64,000 nt of DNA from Acinetobacter tandoii DSM 14970 = CIP 107469. Lineage in GTDB: Bacteria > Pseudomonadota > Gammaproteobacteria > Pseudomonadales > Moraxellaceae. The translations under genes were made by a program, and so were the position numbers. The stretch is from positions 73,146-137,145 of the forward strand of contig NZ_KE007367.1 in assembly GCF_000400735.1 (NCBI RefSeq). Reading direction: 5' to 3'. Below are positions 1-8,408 of the stretch, one piece after another; position 1 is the first letter of the stretch, and each line of letters starts with the position of its first letter. The notes beneath the pieces were generated by a model. That model ran no database searches and was not told the origin of the DNA. It saw only the letters and a list, made by a program, of their open reading frames with translations.

Positions 1-219
1 TTTAATGTAACCTGCTAATTTTTCCGCAGTATCACGTTTATCACTTGGCGGAAAACGACGAACTAACTCCGTTAAAATGGCGTCAATAATTTCATCGTTA
101 ATCAATAAAGCAGTTTGATCGCGCAAAGGGTAGAGAGCTTCACTTGAATTTTTTTTCTGCTGACCTGTTTGAATACTATTTAATAGTGTTTCAGAAGGGA
201 CAAAACCAAAAAAAGGCAT
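1..219 (-). CDS. Partial hypothetical protein (N-terminal 73 residues)
   Basis: An open frame reads leftwards from an ATG at 217-219 and runs off the window edge, so only the N-terminus is visible. It starts MPFFGFVPSETLLNS and continues without a stop. A GAGG ribosome-binding site lies about ten bases before the ATG. It begins 27 bases after the queF stop and is probably the last visible gene of the same minus-strand operon. No motif that I recognise; function unknown. Confidence 0.7.
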   Translation of the reverse strand, partial: MPFFGFVPSETLLNSIQTGQQKKNSSEALYPLRDQTALLINDEIIDAILTELVRRFPPSDKRDTAEKLAGYIK

Positions 220-246
220 TGTTATTTAACCTCAATATTATTCATT

Positions 247-1062
247 TTATTGTCGCGCCAAGCGAATTGGGCGAGGCATCCATGTTAAATCCGATACACG
301 ACAAGGGTTGATATCTAAACCACCTCGGCGAGTATAAGCCGCATAAACCATAAGCTTTTCGGGTTGCAGATTTTGCCAGATATCGGCATAGATCTGTTCC
401 ACGCATTGCTCATGAAAGCCATTATGCTGACGGTAGGAGATAATATAGGCTAAAAGTGAGCGATAACAAGGCTTTTTACCCTGATAACGGATAAAAACTG
501 TACCCCAATCGGGTTGACCTGTTACAGGGCAGTTACTGCGCAGTAAATGTGAATAGAGTTGGATTTCCAGATTATCCGTATTTTCACGATCTAAACTGAG
601 TAACGATGCATCAGGTTGATTTTCTAAGCGATCAGGAACCAAGTCATCGATACAGATGCCCTCAGGTTGATCAATAGTCAAAGCATCTACTTGGAACAAT
701 TGAATCGTTACTGTAGCGCCCGCAGCTGCGGATAAATCTTTTTCTACAGTGGCGACAAATGCAGATTCAGAATCGAATTGGGTAAAGTTAAGGCTATTAA
801 AGTAAAGCTTGAGTGATTTGGACTCAATTAAATTGGGTGAAGAAGCAGGTAGGGTTAAACGACCAATTGCAACTTGTGGAATACCCTGAGCATTAAGCCA
901 AGAAATTTCAAACACATGCCACCAGTCTTTACCTTGTTGAATGCCCTCAATATGAGCATAGCTTGAACGTGCCTGAGCACGCGCAATTGGAAAAAGAATA
1001 TCTGGTTGATATGTTGATGGATATTGGGTGTCTTTACCAAGTAAAGAATGTTCTACACTCAT
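247..1062 (-). CDS. queF: NADPH-dependent 7-cyano-7-deazaguanine reductase
   Basis: QueF reduces the nitrile of preQ0 to preQ1 in queuosine biosynthesis, a tRNA modification pathway in the cytosol. At 271 residues it has the length of the long bimodular (E. coli-type) form. The substrate-binding motif ESKSLKLYFNS lies at about residues 80-90. The catalytic cysteine is in SNCPVTGQPDWG (Cys178), with the conserved Asp at 185. The ATG shares its A with the TAA stop of the upstream permease, so the two are translationally coupled. Function is well supported by motif and length. Confidence 0.95.
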   Translation of the reverse strand: MSVEHSLLGKDTQYPSTYQPDILFPIARAQARSSYAHIEGIQQGKDWWHVFEISWLNAQGIPQVAIGRLTLPASSPNLIESKSLKLYFNSLNFTQFDSESAFVATVEKDLSAAAGATVTIQLFQVDALTIDQPEGICIDDLVPDRLENQPDASLLSLDRENTDNLEIQLYSHLLRSNCPVTGQPDWGTVFIRYQGKKPCYRSLLAYIISYRQHNGFHEQCVEQIYADIWQNLQPEKLMVYAAYTRRGGLDINPCRVSDLTWMPRPIRLARQ

Positions 1063-1835
1063 TATTCACGCATTCCTGAGCCACGAGAAAGTAAATAATA
1101 CGCTATACCGTAAAGCACAGCACAACATAAAGTAATCACGGTGAGTGAAATCGAAACGTTCACATCACTATGACCAAGAATTCCGAAACGGAAGGCATTA
1201 ACCATATAGACAATGGGGTTAATTAAAGACAAATTTTGCCAAAATGGGCTAAGTGCGCTAATCGCATAAAATACACCGCCTAAATAGGTCAGTGGAGTCA
1301 GTACGAATGTTGGAATAATAGAAATATCGTCAAAAGATTTGGCATAAACAGCATTAATAAAGCCACCCAATGAAAATAATAACGATGTCACAATGACGGT
1401 ATATATAGTCACAAACCAATTGGTGATATATAAGTCAGTAAAAAACAGACTCATAGCCGTCACAATAATCCCAACCAAGACCCCGCGACATAATCCACCC
1501 AAGACATAGCCCCAAAGAACTAAATGTAAAGGGACTGGGCTCATAATCAATTCTTCAATACTTTTTTGGAATTTGGCACTGAAGAAACTAGACGAAACAT
1601 TTGCATAGCTATTGGTAATCACCGCCATCATGATTAAGCCAGGCACAATGAATTGCATATAGCTAAAACCACCCATTTGCCCAATACGAGAACCGACTAA
1701 GTTACCAAAAATCACAAAATATAGACTCATGGTAATGGCAGGTGGTAATAGGGTTTGTGGCCAGATGCGCATAAAGCGGCGAACTTCTTTATGCACTAAT
1801 GTGAAAAGAGCAACACGCATTTGAGTCATATTCAT
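1062..1835 (-). CDS. ABC-2 type transporter permease (YadH-like)
   Basis: Integral membrane half of an ABC exporter. The 257-residue protein has about six hydrophobic segments and an N-terminal amphipathic stretch before the first helix, typical of ABC-2 permeases of the YadH/NodJ kind. Its start overlaps the stop of the ATPase gene by four bases (ATGA), showing coupled translation as a pair. The substrate cannot be read from the sequence. Linkage to queF looks positional rather than functional. Confidence 0.9.
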   Translation of the reverse strand: MNMTQMRVALFTLVHKEVRRFMRIWPQTLLPPAITMSLYFVIFGNLVGSRIGQMGGFSYMQFIVPGLIMMAVITNSYANVSSSFFSAKFQKSIEELIMSPVPLHLVLWGYVLGGLCRGVLVGIIVTAMSLFFTDLYITNWFVTIYTVIVTSLLFSLGGFINAVYAKSFDDISIIPTFVLTPLTYLGGVFYAISALSPFWQNLSLINPIVYMVNAFRFGILGHSDVNVSISLTVITLCCAVLYGIAYYLLSRGSGMRE

Positions 1836-2767
1836 GGTGTAGTTCCCTCCAAATTTTTCTCCACAAGTCTGACAAACAATTCTTCAAGGCGGTTGGATTT
1901 ATTGCGCATACTACGCACTTGAATGCCTTGTGCTTCAAGTAACTGGAATAATTGATTTAAGGTATGCGCTTTGTCCATGGTGACTTCAAGCGTGACAGGA
2001 TCAATTAAATTGAAGCGAACACCAATAATATCGAGATGCAGTGGTTGAATTGGCTCAGCCAAGTCAAAAATAAAGGATTCTTCGTGTAATTGATTAAGGA
2101 AGGCTTTCATTGTGGTATCTTCTTTAATCACGCCCCGGTCGATAATGGCAATACGGCGACACAACATTTCAGCTTCTTCTAAATAGTGTGTCGTTAGAAT
2201 GATGGATGTACCATTTTCATTCATTTCAGTCAGGAAATCCCACATTGAACGACGCAGTTCAATATCGACACCCGCAGTAGGTTCATCCAGAATCAAAAGT
2301 TTTGGTTCATGCATCATGGCACGCGCAATCATCAATCGGCGTTTCATACCACCTGACAACATTCGACCTTGGGTATTACGTTTTTCCCAAAGCCCTAACT
2401 TTTCTAAATAATGTTCAGCACGTTGCTCTGCAATTTTACGGGGAATACCGTAATAACCTGCCTGAGTGACTAAAATATCGAAGGTTTTTTCAAACTGCCC
2501 AAAGTTAAATTCTTGCGGTACGACACCTAAACATTGTTTGGCCTGAGATGGGTGAGTATCAAGATTATGACCAAAAATTTCGACTGTCCCAGACGTCTTT
2601 TTGGTTAAAGAACTGATAATCCCGATGGTCGTCGATTTGCCTGCACCGTTGGGTCCGAGAAGGGCATAAAACTCGCCTTCAGGGACGGTTAAATTGATCC
2701 CTTTCAGGGCTTGGAAGCCATTTCGATAAGTTTTGGACAAATCTCTGATCAGTAATGCATCGGTCAT
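1832..2767 (-). CDS. ABC transporter ATP-binding protein (YadG-like)
   Basis: ATPase partner of the overlapping permease. It shows Walker A GPNGAGKST at residues 38-46, the signature LSGGM at 137-141, Walker B LLILDEP at 157-163 and an H-loop in TTHYLEE near 193. The 311-residue length matches YadG (about 308), with a C-terminal extension of about 90 residues after the nucleotide-binding domain. It is the first gene of the minus-strand group; the promoter should lie in 2768-2945, which it shares divergently with tRNA-Arg. Confidence 0.93.
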   Translation of the reverse strand: MTDALLIRDLSKTYRNGFQALKGINLTVPEGEFYALLGPNGAGKSTTIGIISSLTKKTSGTVEIFGHNLDTHPSQAKQCLGVVPQEFNFGQFEKTFDILVTQAGYYGIPRKIAEQRAEHYLEKLGLWEKRNTQGRMLSGGMKRRLMIARAMMHEPKLLILDEPTAGVDIELRRSMWDFLTEMNENGTSIILTTHYLEEAEMLCRRIAIIDRGVIKEDTTMKAFLNQLHEESFIFDLAEPIQPLHLDIIGVRFNLIDPVTLEVTMDKAHTLNQLFQLLEAQGIQVRSMRNKSNRLEELFVRLVEKNLEGTTP

Positions 2768-2945
2768 GAAGTTCTCACAGCATATAGAGTGTGGCTATTG
2801 TGAGCGATCTTGATTAATAAACCAAGTAAATTACAGGGAATACTGCGTTGCATGCTTAGAACATTGATTAAACTCTAAGCATAAAAATGCATGATTTCTA
2901 TATAGTTGCTTTCACTTCTTTATTTTTTTGCTATGATGTGCACGC

Positions 2946-3022
2946 GCGGCCATAGCTCAGTTGGATAGAGTACAAGTTTCCGAAGCTTGGGGTCGTGGGT
3001 TCGATTCCCGCTGGCCGCACCA
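2946..3022 (+). tRNA. tRNA-Arg (anticodon CCG)
   Basis: A full cloverleaf can be drawn. The acceptor stem is GCGGCCA/TGGCCGC, the D-arm GCTC...GAGT, the anticodon stem CAAGT/GCTTG with loop TTCCGAA (anticodon CCG, reading CGG), and the T-arm contains GGTTCGATTCC. CCA is encoded at 3020-3022. A possible -10 (TATGAT, 2932-2937) lies just upstream, with a CTTTCA box 17 bases before it. Confidence 0.97.
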
Positions 3023-3467
3023 TTTTTTTATAAAATCAATAATTTAGAATAATTTTGGCGTAAATTTAGTGTATTAGTCTTTCAATGGGATAATTTAAAA
3101 TTTCTTTAAATCGTATAAGTTGTTCTGAAAATGCTACTTATTTACCAATCGCTGCAAGAACGTTAAAACTATAATTAAATTAAGCCTCCCAGAAAGGCTG
3201 AACTAATAAGATCTTTAAAATCTATTCAATCACTTCAATAATGATAAAAAATTAGTGAGCTTAAATTTGTTTATAAATTGAGTATTGAAACCCGAAATTT
3301 TGTGATTATGAACCTAATTCAAAGTCATTTTTTTAGGTTCTTTCAAGGGGTTTTATTGGCTGTTGTATTCAGTTGCATATTCTTTTTCTAATGGACACCA
3401 AATTTCAAAAACAAATGAACAGAGAGTCGTATCTAACGTGGACACTTTAAATGGGAATAACAACTCA
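3023..3467. other. Intergenic stretch without recognisable gene
   Basis: AT-rich DNA between tRNA-Arg and the first pdif-like site. No open frame of useful length, no integrase and no copy of the tRNA 3' end that would mark an att site were seen. Confidence 0.5.
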
Positions 3468-3495
3468 ATGTCGTATAAGCACCATTATGTTAACT
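3468..3495 (+). other. pdif-like XerC/XerD recombination site 1 (C|D orientation)
   Basis: Twenty-eight bases with the architecture of Acinetobacter pdif sites. The XerC-type arm is ATGTCGTATAA (3468-3478), the six-base spacer GCACCA (3479-3484), and the XerD-type arm TTATGTTAACT (3485-3495). The arms match the known pattern (CGTATAA, then TTATGTTAA) with minor changes. A second site lies inverted at 4061-4088, so the pair brackets the gene at 3596-4027. The match was found by eye. Confidence 0.72.
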
Positions 3496-3595
3496 GAATA
3501 TAGTTTTTTGAAAATTTTAACTTTGAATCAGAGATTTCATTTTAAATATGATAAAACTCAAGGATAAAGAAGCTTTAGATTTAGGTATGTAATAA

Positions 3596-4027
3596 GTGAA
3601 TTTTTCAGGTGATGTAGAAGTTTTTTTATCTTGTCTTGGAACTAAAGAATCAAGTTCAGATATTTTGAAAGCAGTTGTTCTTGTTGCAAGTGATTTTGAC
3701 AGATCAGAGACTGATTTTTGTGGAGAAAAGCTATCCTATTGGCAATTTTTCAAGAGAGGTGTCACGTTCAGATTTAATGAACATCAGATACTAGATACCG
3801 TTTTCATACACGCTAAAGAGAATGAAGAATATTACTCATACCCATTTTTAGAAGATCTTATCATAGGTATTAATCATAAAAGTACGAAGCAATCTGTAGT
3901 TAAGCTATTTGGAAATCCAGAAAGAGAAAGTAACAGTTGGCTTAAATATAAAATACTTGATAGCTACTTACATTTTGAATTTGATAAGTCATCAGAGTTA
4001 AAGCAAATTACGATGGGAAAATTTTAA
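3596..4027 (+). CDS. Hypothetical protein carried in a pdif-flanked module; possibly decayed
   Basis: A 143-residue acidic protein from a GTG codon, with no signal peptide or membrane segment. I do not recognise a family. The C-terminal half (a LFGNPERES-type turn followed by a strand-rich LHFEFD end) is loosely reminiscent of small immunity-type proteins, which is only an impression. The same frame is also open upstream from ATG 3548 for 14 codons (MIKLKDKEALDLGM), then hits two consecutive TAA codons just before the GTG. The gene may therefore be an N-terminally broken version of a longer one, or may truly start at GTG after a weak AGG at about ten bases. It sits alone between two inverted XerC/XerD-like sites, a cargo position in dif modules. 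Confidence 0.55.
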   Translation: MNFSGDVEVFLSCLGTKESSSDILKAVVLVASDFDRSETDFCGEKLSYWQFFKRGVTFRFNEHQILDTVFIHAKENEEYYSYPFLEDLIIGINHKSTKQSVVKLFGNPERESNSWLKYKILDSYLHFEFDKSSELKQITMGKF

Positions 4028-4060
4028 AAATAGAATCTGATTTAGTTTAAGATTTCCTAA

Positions 4061-4088
4061 AATTAACATAATGCACGTTATACGGAAT
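4061..4088 (-). other. pdif-like XerC/XerD recombination site 2 (D|C orientation)
   Basis: On the minus strand it reads ATTCCGTATAA (XerC arm, 4078-4088), spacer CGTGCA (4072-4077), TTATGTTAATT (XerD arm, 4061-4071). The XerD arm is the form expected for Acinetobacter pdif sites. It is inverted relative to the site at 3468-3495 and lies 33 bases after the stop of the enclosed gene. The two spacers differ, as is common between pdif sites. Confidence 0.75.
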
Positions 4089-4599
4089 GCTTGAAATTTT
4101 CCTTTAAGCATCAATATCTTAGTCAAAGCTGTTCTAGGGTTCAGCGCACTGGAACAGCTTTTTAGTGATTTCTCATGTTCCACGGTCAATAAATAATCAA
4201 AACTCCACGGCTTTATGTAGTCTCATTTAACCCTAAAACAGAAAAAAATGTCTAGATAAAATAAGAATAGATGTCTAAGTTGTTATTGATTTTGCATCCA
4301 GTCATCAAGCAAGTAAACTTTATGTAGAATTCAACATTTGTTTATAACTGGAACAGATGGAGCTTTTATATTGCACAGACATAATGAGCAAAATTTCTTC
4401 TCTAGAATGTAAAGTTCATTAATCAGGCTAAAGCTCCAATCATTTTATCGCTCTAATTTTAGTGATGCCTTGATGCATAGTTGGTGTGAAAATTTTGTGA
4501 TTTTAATCAAAAAGATACAAATTATTATGATTGTAATTCTGACATTTAGTGCCTAGTATTCTTCTTGAAGTTACTCCATGTAAGCTTCCTTGGTTTCAT
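4089..4599. other. Intergenic region between pdif site 2 and the nudC leader
   Basis: AT-rich, with no credible coding frame. It contains the terminator at 4125-4163. No further pdif-like site was seen. The source of the transcript that would use the terminator at 4600-4629 was not identified. Confidence 0.5.
4125..4163 (+). terminator. Rho-independent terminator downstream of the pdif module
   Basis: A 13-bp stem AAAGCTGTTCTAG/CTGGAACAGCTTT (4125-4137 and 4149-4161, one G-T pair) around an 11-base loop, running into a T tract. It would end transcription from the module gene. Confidence 0.75.
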
Positions 4600-4629
4600 C
4601 CCATACACTTTTAGTATGGGATTTTTTTT
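4600..4629 (+). terminator. Terminator-like hairpin immediately upstream of nudC
   Basis: Seven-bp stem CCCATAC/GTATGGG (4600-4606 and 4614-4620) followed by A and about eight T. It ends roughly 15 bases before the nudC ATG, leaving room only for the CTGAGGG ribosome-binding site. It ends an upstream transcript or acts as a leader attenuator; no upstream gene is evident. Confidence 0.65.
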
Positions 4630-4643
4630 AATCTGAGGGTTGT

Positions 4644-5417
4644 ATGAGCATACATTCAAAAGCGTATATTTTTAGAGAGCAGAAGTTACTGGTAGATGAA
4701 AATTTTCAATTACCGCAGGTAGAAAGTCTTCAGCATGATTTGAATCTGTCAGAAAATGGCAAGATCATTGCACGGGATTTAAAAGAGGATGAGCCTGTGC
4801 CAGAAGGTTATCAGTTGATTCCGATCCGACAATTGGTACAAGTATGGAACCAAAACGAATTTGCAGAAGCTAGCCGCGCAGTACAGTTATTAGAATGGCA
4901 TCGAAATCACCGTTTTTGTAGTAAATGTGGTCATGCAACCTTTCAACCTACCAATCAGTATGTAATGTGCTGTCCATCTTGTGGTTACAACCAATATCCG
5001 CGTGTTAATCCTTGTGTGATTACCATCATTACACGGGGTGAAAATGAAATTTTATTAGCAAAAAATGCGCGTAATAAATCTCAGATGTATAGTTTGATTG
5101 CTGGTTTCGTTGAAGTAGGGGAAACCTTGGAAGACGCTGTACGTCGTGAAACTTTGGAAGAAGTTGGGCTTCAGATTAGAAATATTCAATATCTTGCAAG
5201 TCAGCCATGGCCCTTTCCAAGCAATTTGATGATGGCATTCAAAGCAGAATATCACTCAGGGGAAATTCAGATTCAGGAAGAGGAACTCAGTGATGCTCAA
5301 TTTTTCAAGTTTGATAATTTACCTGAGATTCCATTTAAAGGCAGTATTGCGTATGCCATGATTAATCATGTGATAAATGGCACCCCAGTGGCGGATGATA
5401 CGAAAGAATGGCTTTGA
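4644..5417 (+). CDS. nudC: NAD+ diphosphatase / NADH pyrophosphatase (Nudix)
   Basis: NudC hydrolyses NAD(H) to NMN(H) and AMP and can remove NAD caps from RNA. The 257 residues show an N-terminal domain, a zinc ribbon with Cys92, Cys95, Cys110 and Cys113, and a Nudix box (GFVEVGETLED...EEVGL, residues 154-176). The NudC-specific SQPWPFPSNLM motif is at 186-196. Length and motif order match the E. coli enzyme. A GAGGG ribosome-binding site sits four to five bases before the ATG. It is monocistronic and directly preceded by a terminator-like hairpin. Confidence 0.95.
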   Translation: MSIHSKAYIFREQKLLVDENFQLPQVESLQHDLNLSENGKIIARDLKEDEPVPEGYQLIPIRQLVQVWNQNEFAEASRAVQLLEWHRNHRFCSKCGHATFQPTNQYVMCCPSCGYNQYPRVNPCVITIITRGENEILLAKNARNKSQMYSLIAGFVEVGETLEDAVRRETLEEVGLQIRNIQYLASQPWPFPSNLMMAFKAEYHSGEIQIQEEELSDAQFFKFDNLPEIPFKGSIAYAMINHVINGTPVADDTKEWL

Positions 5418-5566
5418 AGGAAAAATGGGCAGAATACCTTTTCTGAAGTGTCAATTATTGAATTTCGTCATCTTATTTTCACACTTAGTTCACATGTAAT
5501 TTATTTATCATAATCACAGCATCAAGATGAGTGAATTGAAGTTCAGCTTTTGTCTAAAGCTAATAT

Positions 5567-5758
5567 ATGTTTTTTGCAAAAGAGAATGACGAGGTGCTAC
5601 GACTCGGCCTACAGGCTGAGAGTATAAAGTGGAGCTCTAGGCGTATTTTCAAATTACGAGGCATTATGCGTGTAACGACACAGAATTAATCAAAGTATTG
5701 TATTTATTTGCTACCCTTTTGCCGAACTGAATATTCTCTCTACAGTTCGGTTTTTTTT
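5567..5758 (+). ncRNA. Putative structured small RNA of unknown family
   Basis: No open frame. A hairpin CTCGGCC/GGCTGAG lies at 5603-5620 with a TACA loop. GCAT/ATGC and GTGT/ACAC mini-hairpins lie near 5662-5682. The segment ends in a strong terminator at 5722-5758. Possible promoter boxes are TTGAAG (5536-5541) and TAATAT (5561-5566) with a long 19-base spacer. The terminator loop contains ATTCTCT, complementary to AGAGAAT at 5581-5587. It could instead be a long 3' UTR of nudC, which ends about 300 bases before the terminator. The 5' end is a guess. Confidence 0.4.
5722..5758 (+). terminator. Strong rho-independent terminator
   Basis: Eight-bp stem CCGAACTG/CAGTTCGG (5722-5729 and 5743-5750) followed by eight T. 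It lies about 300 bases after nudC, and so more likely ends a separate RNA. Confidence 0.88.
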
Positions 5759-6212
5759 ATTTCACTTGAAATTAATATCTCACAAGTTTAACTCTAAAGA
5801 GAAGGATAGTCATAAGCTGAAATTAGGTGAAATTCTGTTGTAAAGTCTGATGTGATCAAAGATAGTAAATTCAGAATAAAACCGCTAAACATGATGAAAA
5901 TTACAAAACTCAATGACTGAGATTTTACTTTTTATTCTATTGGATGTGTCCTATCTGGAGGAGATTTAGATAGACATGTTCAGGTTTGTATTTGAATTTA
6001 TCTGAGTATTTGAACAGCCCAACAAGTTTAATCACGGCATTACTTGGATATCAATATTATTGCCATTGTAATGTCGATAGCCTAAAGAACTTTATTTACC
6101 AACACTTGTCTCGGTACAGTTACTTTCACTGTTTATTCTTCTTCTTTAAATAGGTTTAAGCGAATAAAATATGATGATATAAGCGAAAAACCATTCATTG
6201 AATATAATTTTT

Positions 6213-7094
6213 TTAATTTTTTTCTCCAGCCATTAACCAATGAATGATATTCATGACATCACGATTTTCATTATTTTCTCTGACCATTGCATAAAAATTA
6301 TAGTCACAATAGATAAAACCAAAAGGTGCAATGACCCTGCCATTTAATATTTCTTTTTCTACTAGAATTTGAGGGGCTATGGCAATTCCTAACCCAGACA
6401 CAGCAGCTTCTATCATCAAATTGAGACTATCAAAATAACGATCATTCGCTTTTGGGGAAAAGTTAATTTTGGACTGATCAAACCATGTATGCCATGCACT
6501 TTTATTTGAGTGGGTATGAAGTAATGGATAATTTAAAAGATCATGTTTTGTATGGAGAGGATTTATTTCACGATTACAAATAGGCCCCATGTTATCGGGA
6601 AATAAAAGATATTTATTCAAAAAGTTAGGAAGTGTATGGTTTTCATTTATGCTATTGATAAATATGTCAACCTTCTCTTTTTCTAACAATTTTAAGTCAT
6701 TACATGTCATTAATTTGATATGAATATTGGGATAGATTATTTCGATTTTTTCTAATCGGGGAATCAGCCAATTTGCCATAAAACTATGAGAAGCGCCTAT
6801 TACAACTTCTACCTCTGATGTTTTATTTGTTAACTCAAAGACGCATTGTTCTAAATTATTAAAAAGTTGCGTACAAACTAGCGATAATTCTTCTGCATCC
6901 TTTGTCAGAGAGATGGTAGAGGAATGTCGAATAAATAATTTTTTATCTAACCATTCTTCTAACTGCTTTATTTGATGGCTAATCGCACTATGGGTTACAC
7001 ATAATTCTTCCGCAGCTAAGCTGAAACTTTTATTTCTGGCGACTGCCTCGAATGCTTTTAAAGCATTAAGGGGAGGTAATGTTCTGCGTTTCAT
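6213..7094 (-). CDS. trpI: LysR-family regulator, TrpI-like
   Basis: A 293-residue LysR protein. The N-terminal winged helix-turn-helix (LNALKAFEAVARNKSFSLAA, then HSAISHQIKQLE) spans residues 8-65, followed by an effector-binding domain. It is divergent from trpB across 102 bases (7095-7196), the arrangement known for TrpI-trpBA in Pseudomonas, where TrpI activates trpBA in response to indoleglycerol phosphate. The role here is inferred from that position and from GcvA/TrpI-type N-terminal features. The gene is notably AT-rich. Specific ligand and operator were not identified. Confidence 0.75.
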   Translation of the reverse strand: MKRRTLPPLNALKAFEAVARNKSFSLAAEELCVTHSAISHQIKQLEEWLDKKLFIRHSSTISLTKDAEELSLVCTQLFNNLEQCVFELTNKTSEVEVVIGASHSFMANWLIPRLEKIEIIYPNIHIKLMTCNDLKLLEKEKVDIFINSINENHTLPNFLNKYLLFPDNMGPICNREINPLHTKHDLLNYPLLHTHSNKSAWHTWFDQSKINFSPKANDRYFDSLNLMIEAAVSGLGIAIAPQILVEKEILNGRVIAPFGFIYCDYNFYAMVRENNENRDVMNIIHWLMAGEKN

Positions 7095-7196
7095 GTTGTA
7101 AAATTTTCTAACACCATGAGCTCAAAATATATCAATTATCAGAAAAATGAAAATATTTTAAGATCAAACAAGTTTTGATAGTAAAAGAGATATGAG
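7095..7196. promoter_or_regulatory. Divergent control region between trpI-like gene and trpBA
   Basis: The 102-base gap must hold both promoters and any LysR operator. It is very AT-rich; a GAGATATGAG stretch precedes the trpB ATG. No clear T-N11-A operator could be fixed by eye. Confidence 0.5.
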
Positions 7197-8408
7197 ATGA
7201 CAACCCCTTATACAGGTAATGGTCCTGATGACTTGGGATTTTTTGGTAAATTTGGCGGATGTTACATGCCAGAAAGCTTAATGCCCGCACTTCAAGAATT
7301 AGAGCAAGCCTTTAATACTGTTCGGCACAAACCTGAATTTTGGGCTGAATATCAGCAGATTTTAACGGACTTCGTTGGTCGCCCTAGTCCTCTTTTTTAT
7401 GCAAAAAACCTAACAGCTTATGCGGGAGGTGCTCGAATATATCTCAAGCGAGAAGATTTGAACCATACGGGTGCGCATAAGATCAATAATTGTGTTGGGC
7501 AAATCTTATTAGCCAAATTTATGGGGAAAACCAGAATCATTGCAGAAACTGGTGCTGGACAACATGGTGTTGCAACAGCAACTGTTTGCGCACTGTTTAA
7601 GATGAAATGTACCATTTTTATGGGAGAAACAGACATTCAGCGTCAACAAATGAATGTTGAACGCATGAAATTACTCGGTGCTGAAATCAGAAGTGTTCAA
7701 AAAGGTCGTGGGACTTTAAAAGATGCGATGAACGAAGCATTACGTGATTGGATTCGTCATGTTGATACAACCTATTATCTTTTGGGTACGGGTGCAGGTC
7801 CTCATCCATATCCTGTCATGGTCAGAGAATTTCAAAAAATTATTGGTCTAGAAGCCAGAAACCAAATACTCCTCAAAGAAAATAAACTACCTGATGCTTT
7901 GGTTGCTTGCGTTGGTGGTGGATCAAATGCATTAGGGTTGATGCATCCTTTTCTACAAGACCCAAATGTCAAAATGTTTGGCGTTGAGGCGGGGGGAAAA
8001 GGAACACATACTGGAGAACATGCCGCCTCTATTTGCAAAGGTCAAGTCGGTGTGCTGCATGGCAATTTAACCTATTTATTACAAGATTTAGATGGACAGA
8101 TTTTAGAGGGGCACTCTATATCAGCGGGCTTAGATTATCCTGGTGTTGGCCCTGAACATGGCCTTCTGTTTGAAACAGGACGTGTGACATATACGGCTAT
8201 AACCGATCAAGAAGCCGTAAATGCATTTCAGCTTTTAAGCCAACAGGAGGGCATTATTCCTGCTCTTGAGAGTTCTCATGCGATTGCGTATGCGATTCAA
8301 CTTGCTCAAGAAATGCAGCCAGAACAGATCATTATTGTCAATTTAAGCGGCAGAGGTGACAAAGACTTAAACACGGTCAAAAAATATCTTGCAGGAGCTA
8401 CAGCATGA
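7197..8408 (+). CDS. trpB: Tryptophan synthase beta subunit
   Basis: TrpB condenses indole with serine to form tryptophan using pyridoxal phosphate. The 403 residues show the PLP lysine in HTGAHKINN (Lys95), the AETGAGQHG loop containing the catalytic Glu117, and the phosphate-binding GGGSNA at 239-244. All are canonical for the TrpB1 type that pairs with TrpA. It overlaps trpA by four bases (ATGA). As far as I recall, Acinetobacter usually carries its trp genes scattered with trpF next to trpB, so this trpI-trpBA set may be a second copy. That cannot be tested inside this window. Confidence 0.96.
   Translation: MTTPYTGNGPDDLGFFGKFGGCYMPESLMPALQELEQAFNTVRHKPEFWAEYQQILTDFVGRPSPLFYAKNLTAYAGGARIYLKREDLNHTGAHKINNCVGQILLAKFMGKTRIIAETGAGQHGVATATVCALFKMKCTIFMGETDIQRQQMNVERMKLLGAEIRSVQKGRGTLKDAMNEALRDWIRHVDTTYYLLGTGAGPHPYPVMVREFQKIIGLEARNQILLKENKLPDALVACVGGGSNALGLMHPFLQDPNVKMFGVEAGGKGTHTGEHAASICKGQVGVLHGNLTYLLQDLDGQILEGHSISAGLDYPGVGPEHGLLFETGRVTYTAITDQEAVNAFQLLSQQEGIIPALESSHAIAYAIQLAQEMQPEQIIIVNLSGRGDKDLNTVKKYLAGATA

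Larger units (their letters stand above)
5418..6212. other. Long intergenic region holding a putative RNA gene
   Basis: About 795 bases without a coding frame. Its left part holds the candidate structured RNA (5567-5758). The right part (5760-6212) is AT-rich and shows nothing recognisable up to the 3' end of the minus-strand LysR gene. Confidence 0.6.

Noticed and set aside
3468..3495. Chromosomal dif site
   Set aside because: The spacer differs from usual dif, and a second, inverted copy lies 570 bases away around a gene, which fits a pdif module better.
2946..3595. Integration site of a genomic island at tRNA-Arg
   Set aside because: No integrase and no repeated tRNA 3' end were found nearby.
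5591..5760. TPP or guanidine riboswitch
   Set aside because: GGTGC...GGCTGAGA and CTACCCTTTTG resemble parts of the THI box, and ACGA/ACGAG repeats recall guanidine-II, but the order, spacing and second half do not fit, and no thiamine or exporter gene follows.
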